Positions 41,104 to 49,776 of a DNA stretch of 58,935 nt are shown here, piece after piece. Source of the stretch: Chloroflexota bacterium. GTDB taxonomy: Bacteria; Chloroflexota; Dehalococcoidia; SM23-28-2; RBG-16-64-32. Location: NCBI GenBank assembly GCA_022561635.1, contig JADFQV010000005.1, positions 1-58,935 on the forward strand, read 5' to 3'. Each line of letters starts with the position of its first letter. The stretch's first letter is position 1. The translations under genes were made by a program, and so were the position numbers. Below the pieces are notes generated by a model. The model was not told where the DNA came from, did no database searches, and was given only the letters and a program-made list of their open reading frames with translations.

Positions 41104-42291
41104 TTAGGCGCTGTGCCGCGAGGTAAAGCGCCCGATGCGCTCCAGCGCCTCTTCGAGCAGGTTGTACGGCGTCGCGTAGCACATTCGCACGTGGCCGCGG
41201 CCGCAGTCGCCAAACGCCGAGCCGGGAATGACCGCGACCTTCTCTTCGTCCAGCAGTCGCTCCGAGAACTCGACGTCGTCCAGCCCCGTCGAGCGGATCG
41301 ACGGGAAGACGTAGAACGCCCCGTGTGGTTCGTTCAGCGCCAGGCCGATCTCCCCCAGCCCCTTCACCATCAGCCGGCGGCGGCGGTCGAACTCGGCGAC
41401 AAAGCGGCGGACGTCCTCTTCGCCGTGCTGGATCGCCTCCAGCGCGGCGTACTGCGAGGGCGTCGGCGCCGACATCACGATGTACTGGTGCACCTTCATC
41501 ATCGCCTCGAGCAGGTCCGACGGTGCGCAGACCCAGCCCACCCGCCAGCCGGTCATCGCGTAGGACTTCGAGAACCCGCCCAGGAGCACCGTGCGCTCCT
41601 TCATCTCCGGCAGAGATGCGAAGCAGGTGTGGTCCGTGCCGTAGCTCAGCCGGTCGTATATCTCGTCCGAGATGACGATCAGGTCGTGGCGCTCTGCCAC
41701 CGCGGCGATCTCTGTCAGGTCTTCGCGCGACATCTGCGCGCCTGTCGGGTTCGAGGGATAGCCGAGCAGCAGGGCCTTGCTGCGGGGCGTAATCCTGGCC
41801 TCGATGTCCTCGGCCGTGACGCGGAAGCCGCGTTCCATCTCGGTCGGCACCGGCACCAGCTTGCCGCCGACGAGCGTGATGCACGGCGGATAAGCGACAT
41901 AGTACGGGTCGGGGCAAAGTATCTCGTCTCCAGGGTCGAGCAGCACGTGGCTGGCCAGCAACAACGCCTCGGACACGCCTATCGTGACCATGATCTCGCG
42001 CTGTGGGTCGTAGCGCACGCCGTAGAGGCGCTGGATGTGGTCCGCGATCGCCTCTCGCAGCGCGTGGAGGCCGTAGTTGGAGGTGTAGTGTGTCTCGCCG
42101 GCCTCGACGGCTTCGAAGGCGGCGCGGCTGTAGCGCTCAGGCGTGACGAAATCGGGCTCGCCGACGCCCAGCGAGATCACGCCGTCCAGATTGGCGATAA
42201 GCTCAAAGAAGCGGCGTATTCCTGACGACGAAATCGCATCAATCCTGTGCGAAAATCGCTGACTCGTCTTCTTCTTGGTGCCTTCTTTCAC
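41104..42291 (-). CDS. PLP-dependent aminotransferase class I/II
   Basis: This 395-residue fold-type I aminotransferase has SLGVGEPDFVTP at the N-terminus, YPSNPTGAQMSREDL, ISDEIYDRLSYG, the Schiff-base Lys in GGFSKSYAMTGWRVGW, and the C-terminal carboxylate-binding Arg in HVRMCYAT. It resembles aspartate/aromatic aminotransferases or alanine-type enzymes such as DapL/AlaA relatives; the substrate is not clear. It is followed by an 80-base gap before the dehydrogenase pair and preceded by the D-threonine-aldolase-like gene. Confidence 0.94.
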   Translation of the reverse strand: MKEGTKKKTSQRFSHRIDAISSSGIRRFFELIANLDGVISLGVGEPDFVTPERYSRAAFEAVEAGETHYTSNYGLHALREAIADHIQRLYGVRYDPQREIMVTIGVSEALLLASHVLLDPGDEILCPDPYYVAYPPCITLVGGKLVPVPTEMERGFRVTAEDIEARITPRSKALLLGYPSNPTGAQMSREDLTEIAAVAERHDLIVISDEIYDRLSYGTDHTCFASLPEMKERTVLLGGFSKSYAMTGWRVGWVCAPSDLLEAMMKVHQYIVMSAPTPSQYAALEAIQHGEEDVRRFVAEFDRRRRLMVKGLGEIGLALNEPHGAFYVFPSIRSTGLDDVEFSERLLDEEKVAVIPGSAFGDCGRGHVRMCYATPYNLLEEALERIGRFTSRHSA

Positions 42292-42388
42292 AAGCCCCTC
42301 CGCAGAGATAAGTGACGCTAATGGTAGCAGAGGCGCGACAAGGTGTCACCGACCGCGCCTGCGACGGTCCAGGGCTCGCCTGGGTCCG

Positions 42389-43480
42389 CTAGCGGCGCTG
42401 TTCCGCGTATCCGCGCGCCGCTACCGGCCAGACGTCGGTCACCCGGTCGCCTTCGACTACGTAGATGACGTCGTGCAAGTTGATCGTGGGGTCGATATGC
42501 GAGGGCGAGAGCCGTATCCGGTCGCCAACGGCGAGCGCTGACTGCGGCGGCAGTGTGATCGAGGCGTGCTCGTCGCTGAGGAAGAGGATACTTGCACCCG
42601 CCACCCCATCCACGTCCGGATTGCCGTGGTCCTCCGTGCAGGCCTTGTGTCCGGAGTCCGTCACGCAAAGGCCGGGAAGGGGACGCGAGATCACGGTTCC
42701 CAGCACCCAGATCGCCTGCCGGAAAGGGCTCTCCAGCCTGGCGTACGACGTGTCCATCAGCGCGTATGAGCCGGGCTGGATCTCCGTGATGCCCTCAATG
42801 CGCCCCGTGATGTCATACGAACCTGTGCCGCCTGCCGAAACGATCTCGCAGGGCAGCCCGGCCTCGCGGACGGAGCTCACTGCGGAGAGCAGGCCGTCCA
42901 TCGCAGCGCGCGTGACGTGCTCGCGCTTGTCGCGGTCTGGTATGCCGACGGCGTGGCCCTCGTAGCCCATGAGGCCGCGCAGACGAACGCCGGGCGTCTC
43001 TGCCGCTCGCGCCGCCATCTCGGCAGCCGCGTCCGGCGGCACCCCGCAGCGCGGCATCCCCACGTTGACGTCGACGAGCACGCCAACTTCGGCTCCGGCG
43101 CTGACCGCGGCCTCGCCGGCGAGCGCCAGACCCTCGCGGGAATCGACGGCGATCTTGATATCCACGCCACGCGCGGCGATCGCTGCGACCCTGGCTGTCT
43201 TGTCCGCGCCGATGACCTCGTTGGCGATCAAGATGTCATCGCAGATACCCGCCACGGCTTCGGCCTCGGCAACCGTTGCGCAGGTGAGGCCGGCGCACGA
43301 ACCAGCGGCGAGCTGGCGGCGGGCGATCTCCAGCGTCTTGTGCGCCTTGAAGTGCGGACGCAGCTTGACGTCGCCCTCGCGGAAGAACTCGGCCATGCGT
43401 TCGATGTTCGCCTGCATGATAGCGGCATCAAGGACGAGCGCCGGCGTTGGGATGTCGGAAACGGTGCTGGGTGCGGTCAC
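42389..43480 (-). CDS. D-threonine aldolase-like protein (alanine racemase-fold PLP enzyme)
   Basis: The 363-residue protein begins IPTPALVLD and carries the PLP Lys in LRPHFKAHKT, the pattern of fold-type III D-threonine aldolase/D-serine dehydratase enzymes. The metal motif near the C-terminus is PSHIDPTINLHD; His-x-Asp fits D-threonine aldolase better than the His-x-Cys of D-serine dehydratase. It would split D-beta-hydroxy amino acids to glycine plus aldehyde. The start is a GTG without Shine-Dalgarno, seven bases after GATACT. It follows gatA by 33 bases. Confidence 0.87.
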   Translation of the reverse strand: MTAPSTVSDIPTPALVLDAAIMQANIERMAEFFREGDVKLRPHFKAHKTLEIARRQLAAGSCAGLTCATVAEAEAVAGICDDILIANEVIGADKTARVAAIAARGVDIKIAVDSREGLALAGEAAVSAGAEVGVLVDVNVGMPRCGVPPDAAAEMAARAAETPGVRLRGLMGYEGHAVGIPDRDKREHVTRAAMDGLLSAVSSVREAGLPCEIVSAGGTGSYDITGRIEGITEIQPGSYALMDTSYARLESPFRQAIWVLGTVISRPLPGLCVTDSGHKACTEDHGNPDVDGVAGASILFLSDEHASITLPPQSALAVGDRIRLSPSHIDPTINLHDVIYVVEGDRVTDVWPVAARGYAEQRR

Positions 43481-43513
43481 GAGGTGGAGTATCGCGCGTC
43501 GTGCGGATGCGGT

Positions 43514-44992
43514 CTACAGAGGCGGAAACTCCTCGTGCCAGGTCGTCGACTGCTCGTAGGCGTGGGCGACCCGGAACATCGTCGCCTCGTCGAACGGCTT
43601 GGCGATGACCTGCAGGCCGATCGGCAGCCGCGCGCCGTCGTCGGCCGTCGTAAATCCGCAGGGCACGGAGATGCCCGGCAGGCCGGCGATGCTGACCGGG
43701 ATGGTCAAGACGTCGTTGAGATACATCTGCAACGGGTCGTCGGTCTTCTCGCCGATCTTGAACGCCGCCGTCGGTGTCACCGGCGCCACCAGCACGTCGT
43801 GCTTCTCGAACGCCGCGTCGAACTCGCGCCGGATCAGCGTTCGCACCTTCTGCGCCTTCACGTAGTAGGCATCGTAATAGCCGGTGGAGAGCGCGTACGT
43901 GCCGATCATGATGCGCCGCTTCACTTCCTCGCCGAAGCCGTACTGGCGGGTGCCCTCCATGTCGGCCCACATCGATCCGCCTTCGTCGTACGAGAATCCG
44001 TACTTCACGCCATCGTAGCGTGCCAGGTTCGCCGACGCTTCCGACGGCGCGATGATGTAGTAGACCGAGAGCGCGTGCGCGGTGGAGGGCAGCGAGACGT
44101 CCGTGTCGATCTCCGCGCCGAGGCCCTCCAGCTGGGCGATCGCCTTCTCCACGGCCTCACGCACGTCGCTGTCCATGCCCTCGACGAAGTACTCGCGCGG
44201 CACGCCGACGCGCAGACCCTTGACGCCATCGCCGATCGTAGCGTTGTAGTCCGGCACTTCGATCGGCACCGAGGTCGAGTCGCGTTGGTCGTGGCCAGCG
44301 ATCGCCTGCAGCACGGTCGCGGCGTCGCGGACGGAGCGGGTAAGCGCCCCGATCTGGTCGAGCGATGAGCCGAACGCGATAAGGCCGTAGCGTGAGACGC
44401 GTCCGTATGTCGGCTTGAGGCCGACGACGCCGCTCAGCGCCCCGGGCTGGCGCACTGAGCCGCCCGTGTCGGAGCCCAGCGCCCAGTAGGCCATGCCTGA
44501 GGCGACAGCCGCCGCCGACCCGGCCGAGGAGCCGCCCGGCACGCGGTCGAGCGCCCAGGGGTTGTGCGTCGGGCCGTAGGCAGAGTTTTCGCCGGACGAG
44601 CCCATGGCAAACTCGTCCATGTTCGTCTTGCCGACCATCACGAAGCCGGTTTCCTTGAGCAGTGTGATCACGTTCGCGTCGTAAACAGGCACAAACGGCT
44701 CCAGGATGCGCGACCCGGCCGTCGTGCGGACGCCCTTCGTGACGATGGCGTCCTTGATCGCCGCCGGGATGCCCGTCAGCGGGTTCTCCTCGCCGTCCGC
44801 GATCATCTGGTCGGCGCGCGCGGCCTGCGCCAACGCCTCCTCTTCCGATTCCGTGATGAAGGCGTTGACCTGCTCGTTTACGGCGCGCATGCGCTCGAAC
44901 GTGGCCTGCGTCAACTCGACCGAGGACACTTTGCCCCCGCGCAGAAGGCCGGCCGCCTGGTGCATCGTCAGGCGCAGGACGTCGTCGGCCAT
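43514..44992 (-). CDS. gatA: Aspartyl/glutamyl-tRNA amidotransferase subunit A
   Basis: This 492-residue amidase produces ammonia from glutamine for conversion of Glu-tRNA-Gln (or Asp-tRNA-Asn) by the GatCAB complex. The Ser-cisSer-Lys triad is Lys80 (PAAIKDAI), Ser155 (VPGGSSAGSAAAV) and Ser179 (GSDTGGSVRQP). Length is typical. It begins two bases after gatC. gatB is not in this window. Confidence 0.97.
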   Translation of the reverse strand: MADDVLRLTMHQAAGLLRGGKVSSVELTQATFERMRAVNEQVNAFITESEEEALAQAARADQMIADGEENPLTGIPAAIKDAIVTKGVRTTAGSRILEPFVPVYDANVITLLKETGFVMVGKTNMDEFAMGSSGENSAYGPTHNPWALDRVPGGSSAGSAAAVASGMAYWALGSDTGGSVRQPGALSGVVGLKPTYGRVSRYGLIAFGSSLDQIGALTRSVRDAATVLQAIAGHDQRDSTSVPIEVPDYNATIGDGVKGLRVGVPREYFVEGMDSDVREAVEKAIAQLEGLGAEIDTDVSLPSTAHALSVYYIIAPSEASANLARYDGVKYGFSYDEGGSMWADMEGTRQYGFGEEVKRRIMIGTYALSTGYYDAYYVKAQKVRTLIRREFDAAFEKHDVLVAPVTPTAAFKIGEKTDDPLQMYLNDVLTIPVSIAGLPGISVPCGFTTADDGARLPIGLQVIAKPFDEATMFRVAHAYEQSTTWHEEFPPL

Positions 44993-44994
44993 CG

Positions 44995-45285
44995 CTACTC
45001 TTCCAGAACGGCGCGAACGCGGAAGTAGCCGTTCTCCTGGGCTGGGGCGTTGGCGAGGATATCGGCGTGGCTGGTGCAGGGCGCCGTCTCGTCGGCGCGC
45101 AGCACGTTGTGCAGGTCAAGGGCGTACGCCGTCGGCGGGACGCCGTCCGTGTCGACCTGCTTTAGCTCCTCGAAGTAGTCGAGGATCGACGAAAGCTGGC
45201 CGCTGAAGCGCTCGACATCTTCATCGCTGACCCCGAGGCGCGCCAGAAGAGCGATATGGCGTACTTCGTCCGGCGTCAGTGACAT
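44995..45285 (-). CDS. gatC: Aspartyl/glutamyl-tRNA amidotransferase subunit C
   Basis: This 96-residue subunit wraps around GatA and stabilises the complex. LTPDEVRHIALLARLGVSD and the central YFEELKQVDTDGVPPTAY are typical, ending ENGYFRVRAVLEE. The track ORF starts 21 codons early; the ATG at 45285 has GGGGAGCC upstream. GATAAT lies nine bases further up and may be the -10 of the gatCA unit. Confidence 0.95.
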   Translation of the reverse strand: MSLTPDEVRHIALLARLGVSDEDVERFSGQLSSILDYFEELKQVDTDGVPPTAYALDLHNVLRADETAPCTSHADILANAPAQENGYFRVRAVLEE

Positions 45286-45375
45286 GGCTCCCCGATTATC
45301 GGTCGGGCATGCCGCCAGTCGCAAGCCGCAGGGCCGCTGGCCGCTCACTCACCCATCCTGCTACGCTGAATCGGT

Positions 45376-46119
45376 ATGCCGAAAGGAACGCCGGCCGAGG
45401 CGACCGACAAACGCGCGATCCGCGGCCATGCCAGCCAGATCTGGACGCCGGGGCTGGAGCGCCGCCTCGCCCTGACGCGCCGCCACGTGCCGTTGGAGGG
45501 GAAGCGCATCCTGGACGCCGGCTGTGGCGTTGGCGCCTTCGTGCGGCGCCTGCGCGAGTTCACGCCGGACGTCCAGGGCTTCGACATCGAGCGGGAGAGT
45601 GTCCTGCGCGGCATCGAGGAGGTGCCGGGCCTGAGCGTGGCGGTGGCGGAGCACCTGCCGTACCGGGACGGTGCGTTCGACGTCATCCTCATGCACGAGG
45701 TGCTCGAGCACGTAGACGACGATCTCGCATCGCTGCGCGAAATGCGTAGAGTGCTGGCGCCCGGCGGCCGGCTGGTTGTCTTTTGCCCGAATCGGCTCTA
45801 CCCGTTCGAGACGCACGGCATCTTCATCGGCAAGAAGTATTTCTTCGGAAACTGGCCGCTCGTGAACTACTTGCCGGACGTCCTGCGCAACCGCCTCGTG
45901 CCGCACGCCCGCGTCTACACGAAGGGCAAGCTGCGCCGTATCTACCGCAAGGCGGGCTTCCGCGCTCAGGTGCATTCGTTTATATACCCCGGTTTCGACC
46001 ACATAATGGCGCGCCGCAGCTACGTGGGGCGTGCCTTGCGCTGGCTCCTATATCCGCTCGAAAATAGCGGACTCCGAATCTTTGGCCTCTCTCACTTCGT
46101 TGTACTAGTACCGAAATAG
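45376..46119 (+). CDS. SAM-dependent methyltransferase, class I
   Basis: The 247-residue protein has the Rossmann SAM motif ILDAGCGVGAFVRRL, the acidic post-II residue in QGFDIE, VAEHLPYRDGAFDVILMHEVLEHVDDD, and LREMRRVLAPGGRLVV. This is the Methyltransf_11-like layout of small-molecule, quinone or sugar methyltransferases. The C-terminal half is rich in aromatic residues, with no clear membrane helix. The ATG lies eight bases after a weak extended -10 (TGCTACGCT). The PBP gene follows after 29 bases. Confidence 0.88.
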   Translation: MPKGTPAEATDKRAIRGHASQIWTPGLERRLALTRRHVPLEGKRILDAGCGVGAFVRRLREFTPDVQGFDIERESVLRGIEEVPGLSVAVAEHLPYRDGAFDVILMHEVLEHVDDDLASLREMRRVLAPGGRLVVFCPNRLYPFETHGIFIGKKYFFGNWPLVNYLPDVLRNRLVPHARVYTKGKLRRIYRKAGFRAQVHSFIYPGFDHIMARRSYVGRALRWLLYPLENSGLRIFGLSHFVVLVPK

Positions 46120-46148
46120 CACCACACGAAGATTCAGACAGGATACGA

Positions 46149-48701
46149 ATGGCCAGGATATATCGCGTTCGCCGCAAGCGGGCACGACAGGTAAACGTGC
46201 GGCGCGGCCGCACCTTTCGCTCTCGATTGACGTCGTTCCTCACGTTAATGCTCTTCGTGGGCGTCCTCGGCATGATCGCCATCGGCGTTGCCAGCTTCTT
46301 CGTCTACCAGGGCTACGCTAACGACCTGCGCGAGCCCCAAGAAGTGATCAACTCGAACAGCATCGGGTCGAGCATCATCTACGACCGTAACGGTACCAAG
46401 CTGTACGAGTACGTCCCAGAGTTCGAGGGGCTGCGCGATCCGGTGCCCCTGGCCGAGATCTCGCCGTACCTCCTCGCCGCCACGATCGCCACGGAGGACG
46501 CCAGTTTCTACGAAAACCCGGGCGTCAACTTCAAGGGCCTTGCCCGCGCCGCCTGGGAGAACCTGACGCCGTTCGGCCCCGGCCTCTTTGAAGGCAGTGG
46601 CGGAAGCTCCATCACTCAGCAACTCGCACGCAACATCTACATCGACTTTGACGAGAGATCGGCGCGTGGAAGAACAGGAGTCGAGCGTAAGATCAAGGAG
46701 ACGGTGATCGCCTTCGAGCTCAAACAGAACTACTCCGACGATCAGATCCTGGAGTGGTACCTGAACCAGATCTTCTATGGCGCAAACGCCTACGGTGCCG
46801 AGGCCGCCGCCAACCGGTTCTTCGCCAAGGACGCCAAAGATCTGACGCTCGCCCAGGCCGCGCTCCTGGCGGGACTCCCACAGGCGCCCGGCGACTATGA
46901 CCCCACTAACTCCGACAAGCTCCCCCTCGCCAAGGCCCGCCAGCTCGTGGTGCTGGACCTGATGATCGAGCACCTGAGCGAAGTGAACTCGATCCCGACC
47001 TTCGGCGAAAAGGAAAACCCGTTGCTCACACTCACCGTTGCCGAGATCGAAGCCGCAAAAGACGAACCGTTGGACTACGTCTACACATCGATCGACATCC
47101 TTGCGCCGCACTGGGTCTGGTACGTCGAGGACCAGGTGACGAGGATGTGCCACGCCGGGCTGTTTGAGCCGCCCGGCGAGATCTCCTGCGACAAGGTCGT
47201 GCGCCAGGGCGGCCTCCGCATCACCTCAACTATCGACCTTGGCCTCAGCTCGATTGCCGAGCGGATCATCGACGAAGAGCTCACGCGAACCGAGGCGCAG
47301 TACGGCGGCCACAACGGCTCGCTCGTGGCGATCCGCCCGGGTACCGGCGAGATCCTCGCCTACGCCGGGAGCCGCGATTACGATCGTGAAGACATCGCCG
47401 GCGAGGTCGACATTGCCCGCTCTCTACAGTCGCACGGTTCGACGATGAAGGTGTTCACGTATCTCAAGGCGTTCGAGGACGGCTGGGTACCTTCGACCTT
47501 CGTGGAAGATAAGAAACTCGTACTGGATGTCGGCGGTCAGCCGCGCGCCGTCAACAACTGGAACAACGCCTTCCTGGGCAAGATCACGGTCCGCAAGGGC
47601 CTTTCGGAGTCGGTCAACACCGCCGCCGTGCGCACGCTGATTGACGTGGGCGAAGACCGCATGCGCGAACTCGCTCACCGCATGGGCATCACGGACCTCC
47701 GCCAGGGCGATTGCGGTCCCACGATCACGCTTGGCGCCTGCGAAGTGAAGCTGATCGACCAGACGTTCGCCTACGCCGTGCTCGCTAACAACGGCACGAT
47801 GATCGGCCGCCCGACGTCCGAAGACCTGCCTTCTGACTACCGCCAGCTCGACCAGGTTTCCGTGCTCCTGATCACGGATAGCGGCGGGAACCCCGTCTAC
47901 ACCTTCAGCAACCCCGAAGAAGTGCAGGTGGTCGAGCCTGCCTACGCCTACATGGTCACCGACATCCTCTCCCGAGACGCGATCAATTGGAGCCGGCTGA
48001 CGATCGACCGTCCGGCTGCCTCCAAGACGGGAACCAGCGAAGAGTATCGTGACGGCGTGCTGATGGGCTACACGCCGGACCTGGCCGTCGGCGTCTGGAT
48101 GGGCAACGCCGACAACTCGCCGATGGCCGTGGGCACGTACTCGTCCGTCGGCTCGGGGCCCATCTGGCGTATCTTCATGGAGGAAGCACACGCTTACCTC
48201 GAGCTGGAGCCGCGACCCTTTGAACAACCCGACGATGTCGTGGTCATCAGCTGCGGCGGTCGAAGCGAAATCTTCAAAAACGAAACGCCGACCGTCAAGT
48301 CTGGTGGCTGCAGGGGCCCAGCCGGTTCCGTCGGCGCGACCGCGACGCCATCACCGAAGGGCCCGAGGTTCCCGCCGACTGCCGGCGACCCCACAGCGAC
48401 GCCGACGCCGGGCGCGCCCACTGTCTTCTACTACACCGTCCGCGAGGGTGACACGATTGAGTTCATCGCGACGCTATTCGTCGTCGACGTCGATGACCTG
48501 CGCAAAGCGAACGGCCTCGTCGAAGGCGAGCCCGTCTACGCTGGCGACGTGCTCATCATTCCGGGACAGACGCAGTCCGACCCCATCCCGGATCTTGGGC
48601 CCGAGCCGGATCCCCAACCGGAACCTGAGCCCGAGCCTGAACCCGAGCCCGAACCCGAGCCCGAGCCCGAACCTGAGCCCGACTCGAATTTCGCGCCCTA
48701 G
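46149..48701 (+). CDS. Class A penicillin-binding protein with C-terminal LysM
   Basis: This 850-residue bifunctional enzyme polymerises and crosslinks peptidoglycan. It has a basic cytoplasmic N-terminus, one membrane segment at about residues 28-55, the GT51 glycosyltransferase domain (EDASFYENPGVNFKG, GGSSITQQLARN), and a transpeptidase domain with STMK (in SHGSTMKVFTYLK), SVN (LSESVNTAA) and KTG (AASKTGTSEE). A Pro/Thr linker then leads to a LysM domain (YTVREGDTIEFIATLF) that should bind glycan, and an (Glu-Pro)n tail. A LysM on a class A PBP is uncommon. Confidence 0.94.
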   Translation: MARIYRVRRKRARQVNVRRGRTFRSRLTSFLTLMLFVGVLGMIAIGVASFFVYQGYANDLREPQEVINSNSIGSSIIYDRNGTKLYEYVPEFEGLRDPVPLAEISPYLLAATIATEDASFYENPGVNFKGLARAAWENLTPFGPGLFEGSGGSSITQQLARNIYIDFDERSARGRTGVERKIKETVIAFELKQNYSDDQILEWYLNQIFYGANAYGAEAAANRFFAKDAKDLTLAQAALLAGLPQAPGDYDPTNSDKLPLAKARQLVVLDLMIEHLSEVNSIPTFGEKENPLLTLTVAEIEAAKDEPLDYVYTSIDILAPHWVWYVEDQVTRMCHAGLFEPPGEISCDKVVRQGGLRITSTIDLGLSSIAERIIDEELTRTEAQYGGHNGSLVAIRPGTGEILAYAGSRDYDREDIAGEVDIARSLQSHGSTMKVFTYLKAFEDGWVPSTFVEDKKLVLDVGGQPRAVNNWNNAFLGKITVRKGLSESVNTAAVRTLIDVGEDRMRELAHRMGITDLRQGDCGPTITLGACEVKLIDQTFAYAVLANNGTMIGRPTSEDLPSDYRQLDQVSVLLITDSGGNPVYTFSNPEEVQVVEPAYAYMVTDILSRDAINWSRLTIDRPAASKTGTSEEYRDGVLMGYTPDLAVGVWMGNADNSPMAVGTYSSVGSGPIWRIFMEEAHAYLELEPRPFEQPDDVVVISCGGRSEIFKNETPTVKSGGCRGPAGSVGATATPSPKGPRFPPTAGDPTATPTPGAPTVFYYTVREGDTIEFIATLFVVDVDDLRKANGLVEGEPVYAGDVLIIPGQTQSDPIPDLGPEPDPQPEPEPEPEPEPEPEPEPEPEPDSNFAP
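48617..48680 (+). repeat. Six-base tandem repeat coding for a Glu-Pro tail
   Basis: Repeated GAGCCC/GAACCC units encode roughly ten Glu-Pro dipeptides at the C-terminus of the PBP. Such a tail would be extended and strongly acidic at the cell surface. Copy number is likely to vary by slippage. Confidence 0.85.
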
Positions 48702-49032
48702 GCCGTGATCGTGCCTGTCCCCTTCGCCGGTGACTGAATCGTCCTCCGCTTGCTGCAACGACTTGCCGGGCAGTAGCCTAGCTTCGATATGAACCGCACA
48801 GCGGGAAGTCCCGCCTGTGGGTGAAGAAGACCGCGGCCGCTCATTCATCCGCCGCCAGCGCCCCGATCTGGGCGACGAGGGGCGCCGGGTCGAGGAACCT
48901 GAGCCTCAGGACGAGAGCCAGCGCCCAGTCGAGGAACCAGAGCGACCACCGCGGGAAGCAAGCGATCGAATCGTCGTCCCCCACCAGGAGCGCGACCGGC
49001 GCGATTCGCCCGTCGATGTCGAGCTGAGAGAA
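48702..49032. other. Gap between the PBP gene and the permease remnant
   Basis: No convincing gene is present. The + frame is open but highly charged and unlike any permease N-terminus. A hairpin at 48797-48819 (CACAG, CGGG-AAGT-CCCG, CTGTG with a bulged C) has no T tract. On the minus strand a stop-free stretch ends at 48841 and reads WSLWFLDWALALVLRLRF, possibly a gene remnant. Confidence 0.5.
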
Positions 49033-49776
49033 GTGCGTTGGGGGGCGACCTCGCGAGGTGCCTACCTCCGCGTCGTTCCCTCACAGCAGCGCTTCACGCG
49101 CGTCGGCGCCGGCCACATCGCGGCGACCCGCGTCGGCAGCCGTCCCGTCGGCCGCGTCGAGCGGATCGTGCAGGCCGTCAAAGGAACGGTGCTTGGCAGC
49201 CCAATCGCGACCGCGCAGTCGATCCATGAGCGGCTGACGAAGCTTAAAGCGCTCGCCATCCTCGGCTCAGATCCGCTCTCGTCCTCCGCTTACGCCACGG
49301 AAGAGGCGCTGATCCTGCTCACCTTCGCCGGAGCAGCGGGCCTCGACTACCTTCTGCCCATCGGTTTCGTGGTCGCTGCTTTGCTGATCCTCGTCATGAT
49401 GTCTTACCGGCAGACGATCAAGGCCTATCCAGGCGGGGGCGGCGCCTACGCCGTCTCTCACGACAACCTGGGCCGATACCCCGGTCTCGTCGCCGCCGGC
49501 GCGGCACGTCGGGCATCAGGTCGTTCCAGCATCGAGTCACCATACCGCGCTTTCGCCGGGCCCATGCTGGCCTACATCGATAGCCTGGAGCGCGCCGAAG
49601 GGGGCGCTCCGATCACGGTCATCCTGCCCGGCTTCCGGGCGCACCACTGGTGGGAGAGCCTCCTCCACAACCAGGCGATCCGTCGCCTGCGCCCGTTCCT
49701 CGACGAGCACGAGAACGTCCGCATCCTGGACTTCGACTACGACGTGCGCCTGCCTGACCGGGCGCCGCCGGACTAG
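49033..49776 (+). pseudogene. APC-superfamily permease with an internal in-frame deletion
   Basis: The first part (LGSDPLSSSAYATEEALILL, then IKAYPGGGGAYAVSHDNLG) matches the first helices of APC-type amino acid/potassium permeases. The last part (SIESPYRAFAGPMLAYIDSL, HHWWESLLHNQAIRRLR) matches their C-terminal cytoplasmic domain. Family members run to about 600 residues or more, but here roughly 350-400 residues, including most membrane helices, are missing near 49500-49535, leaving only about two helices. The frame is kept across the junction. It cannot transport as such. The GTG at 49033 is a guess for the start; the track ORF begins at 48817. Deletion in the genome or an assembly collapse are both possible. 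Confidence 0.75.

Noticed and set aside
48817-49032. Permease start at the GTG at 48817
   Set aside because: The first 70 codons are highly charged and unlike any permease N-terminus; a later GTG (49033 or 49168) fits better.
48841-49078. Minus-strand stop-free stretch reading WSLWFLDWALALVLRLRF
   Set aside because: The composition looks protein-like, but there is no good start codon or Shine-Dalgarno and no family match. It may be a remnant of a lost gene, so it is not listed as a CDS.
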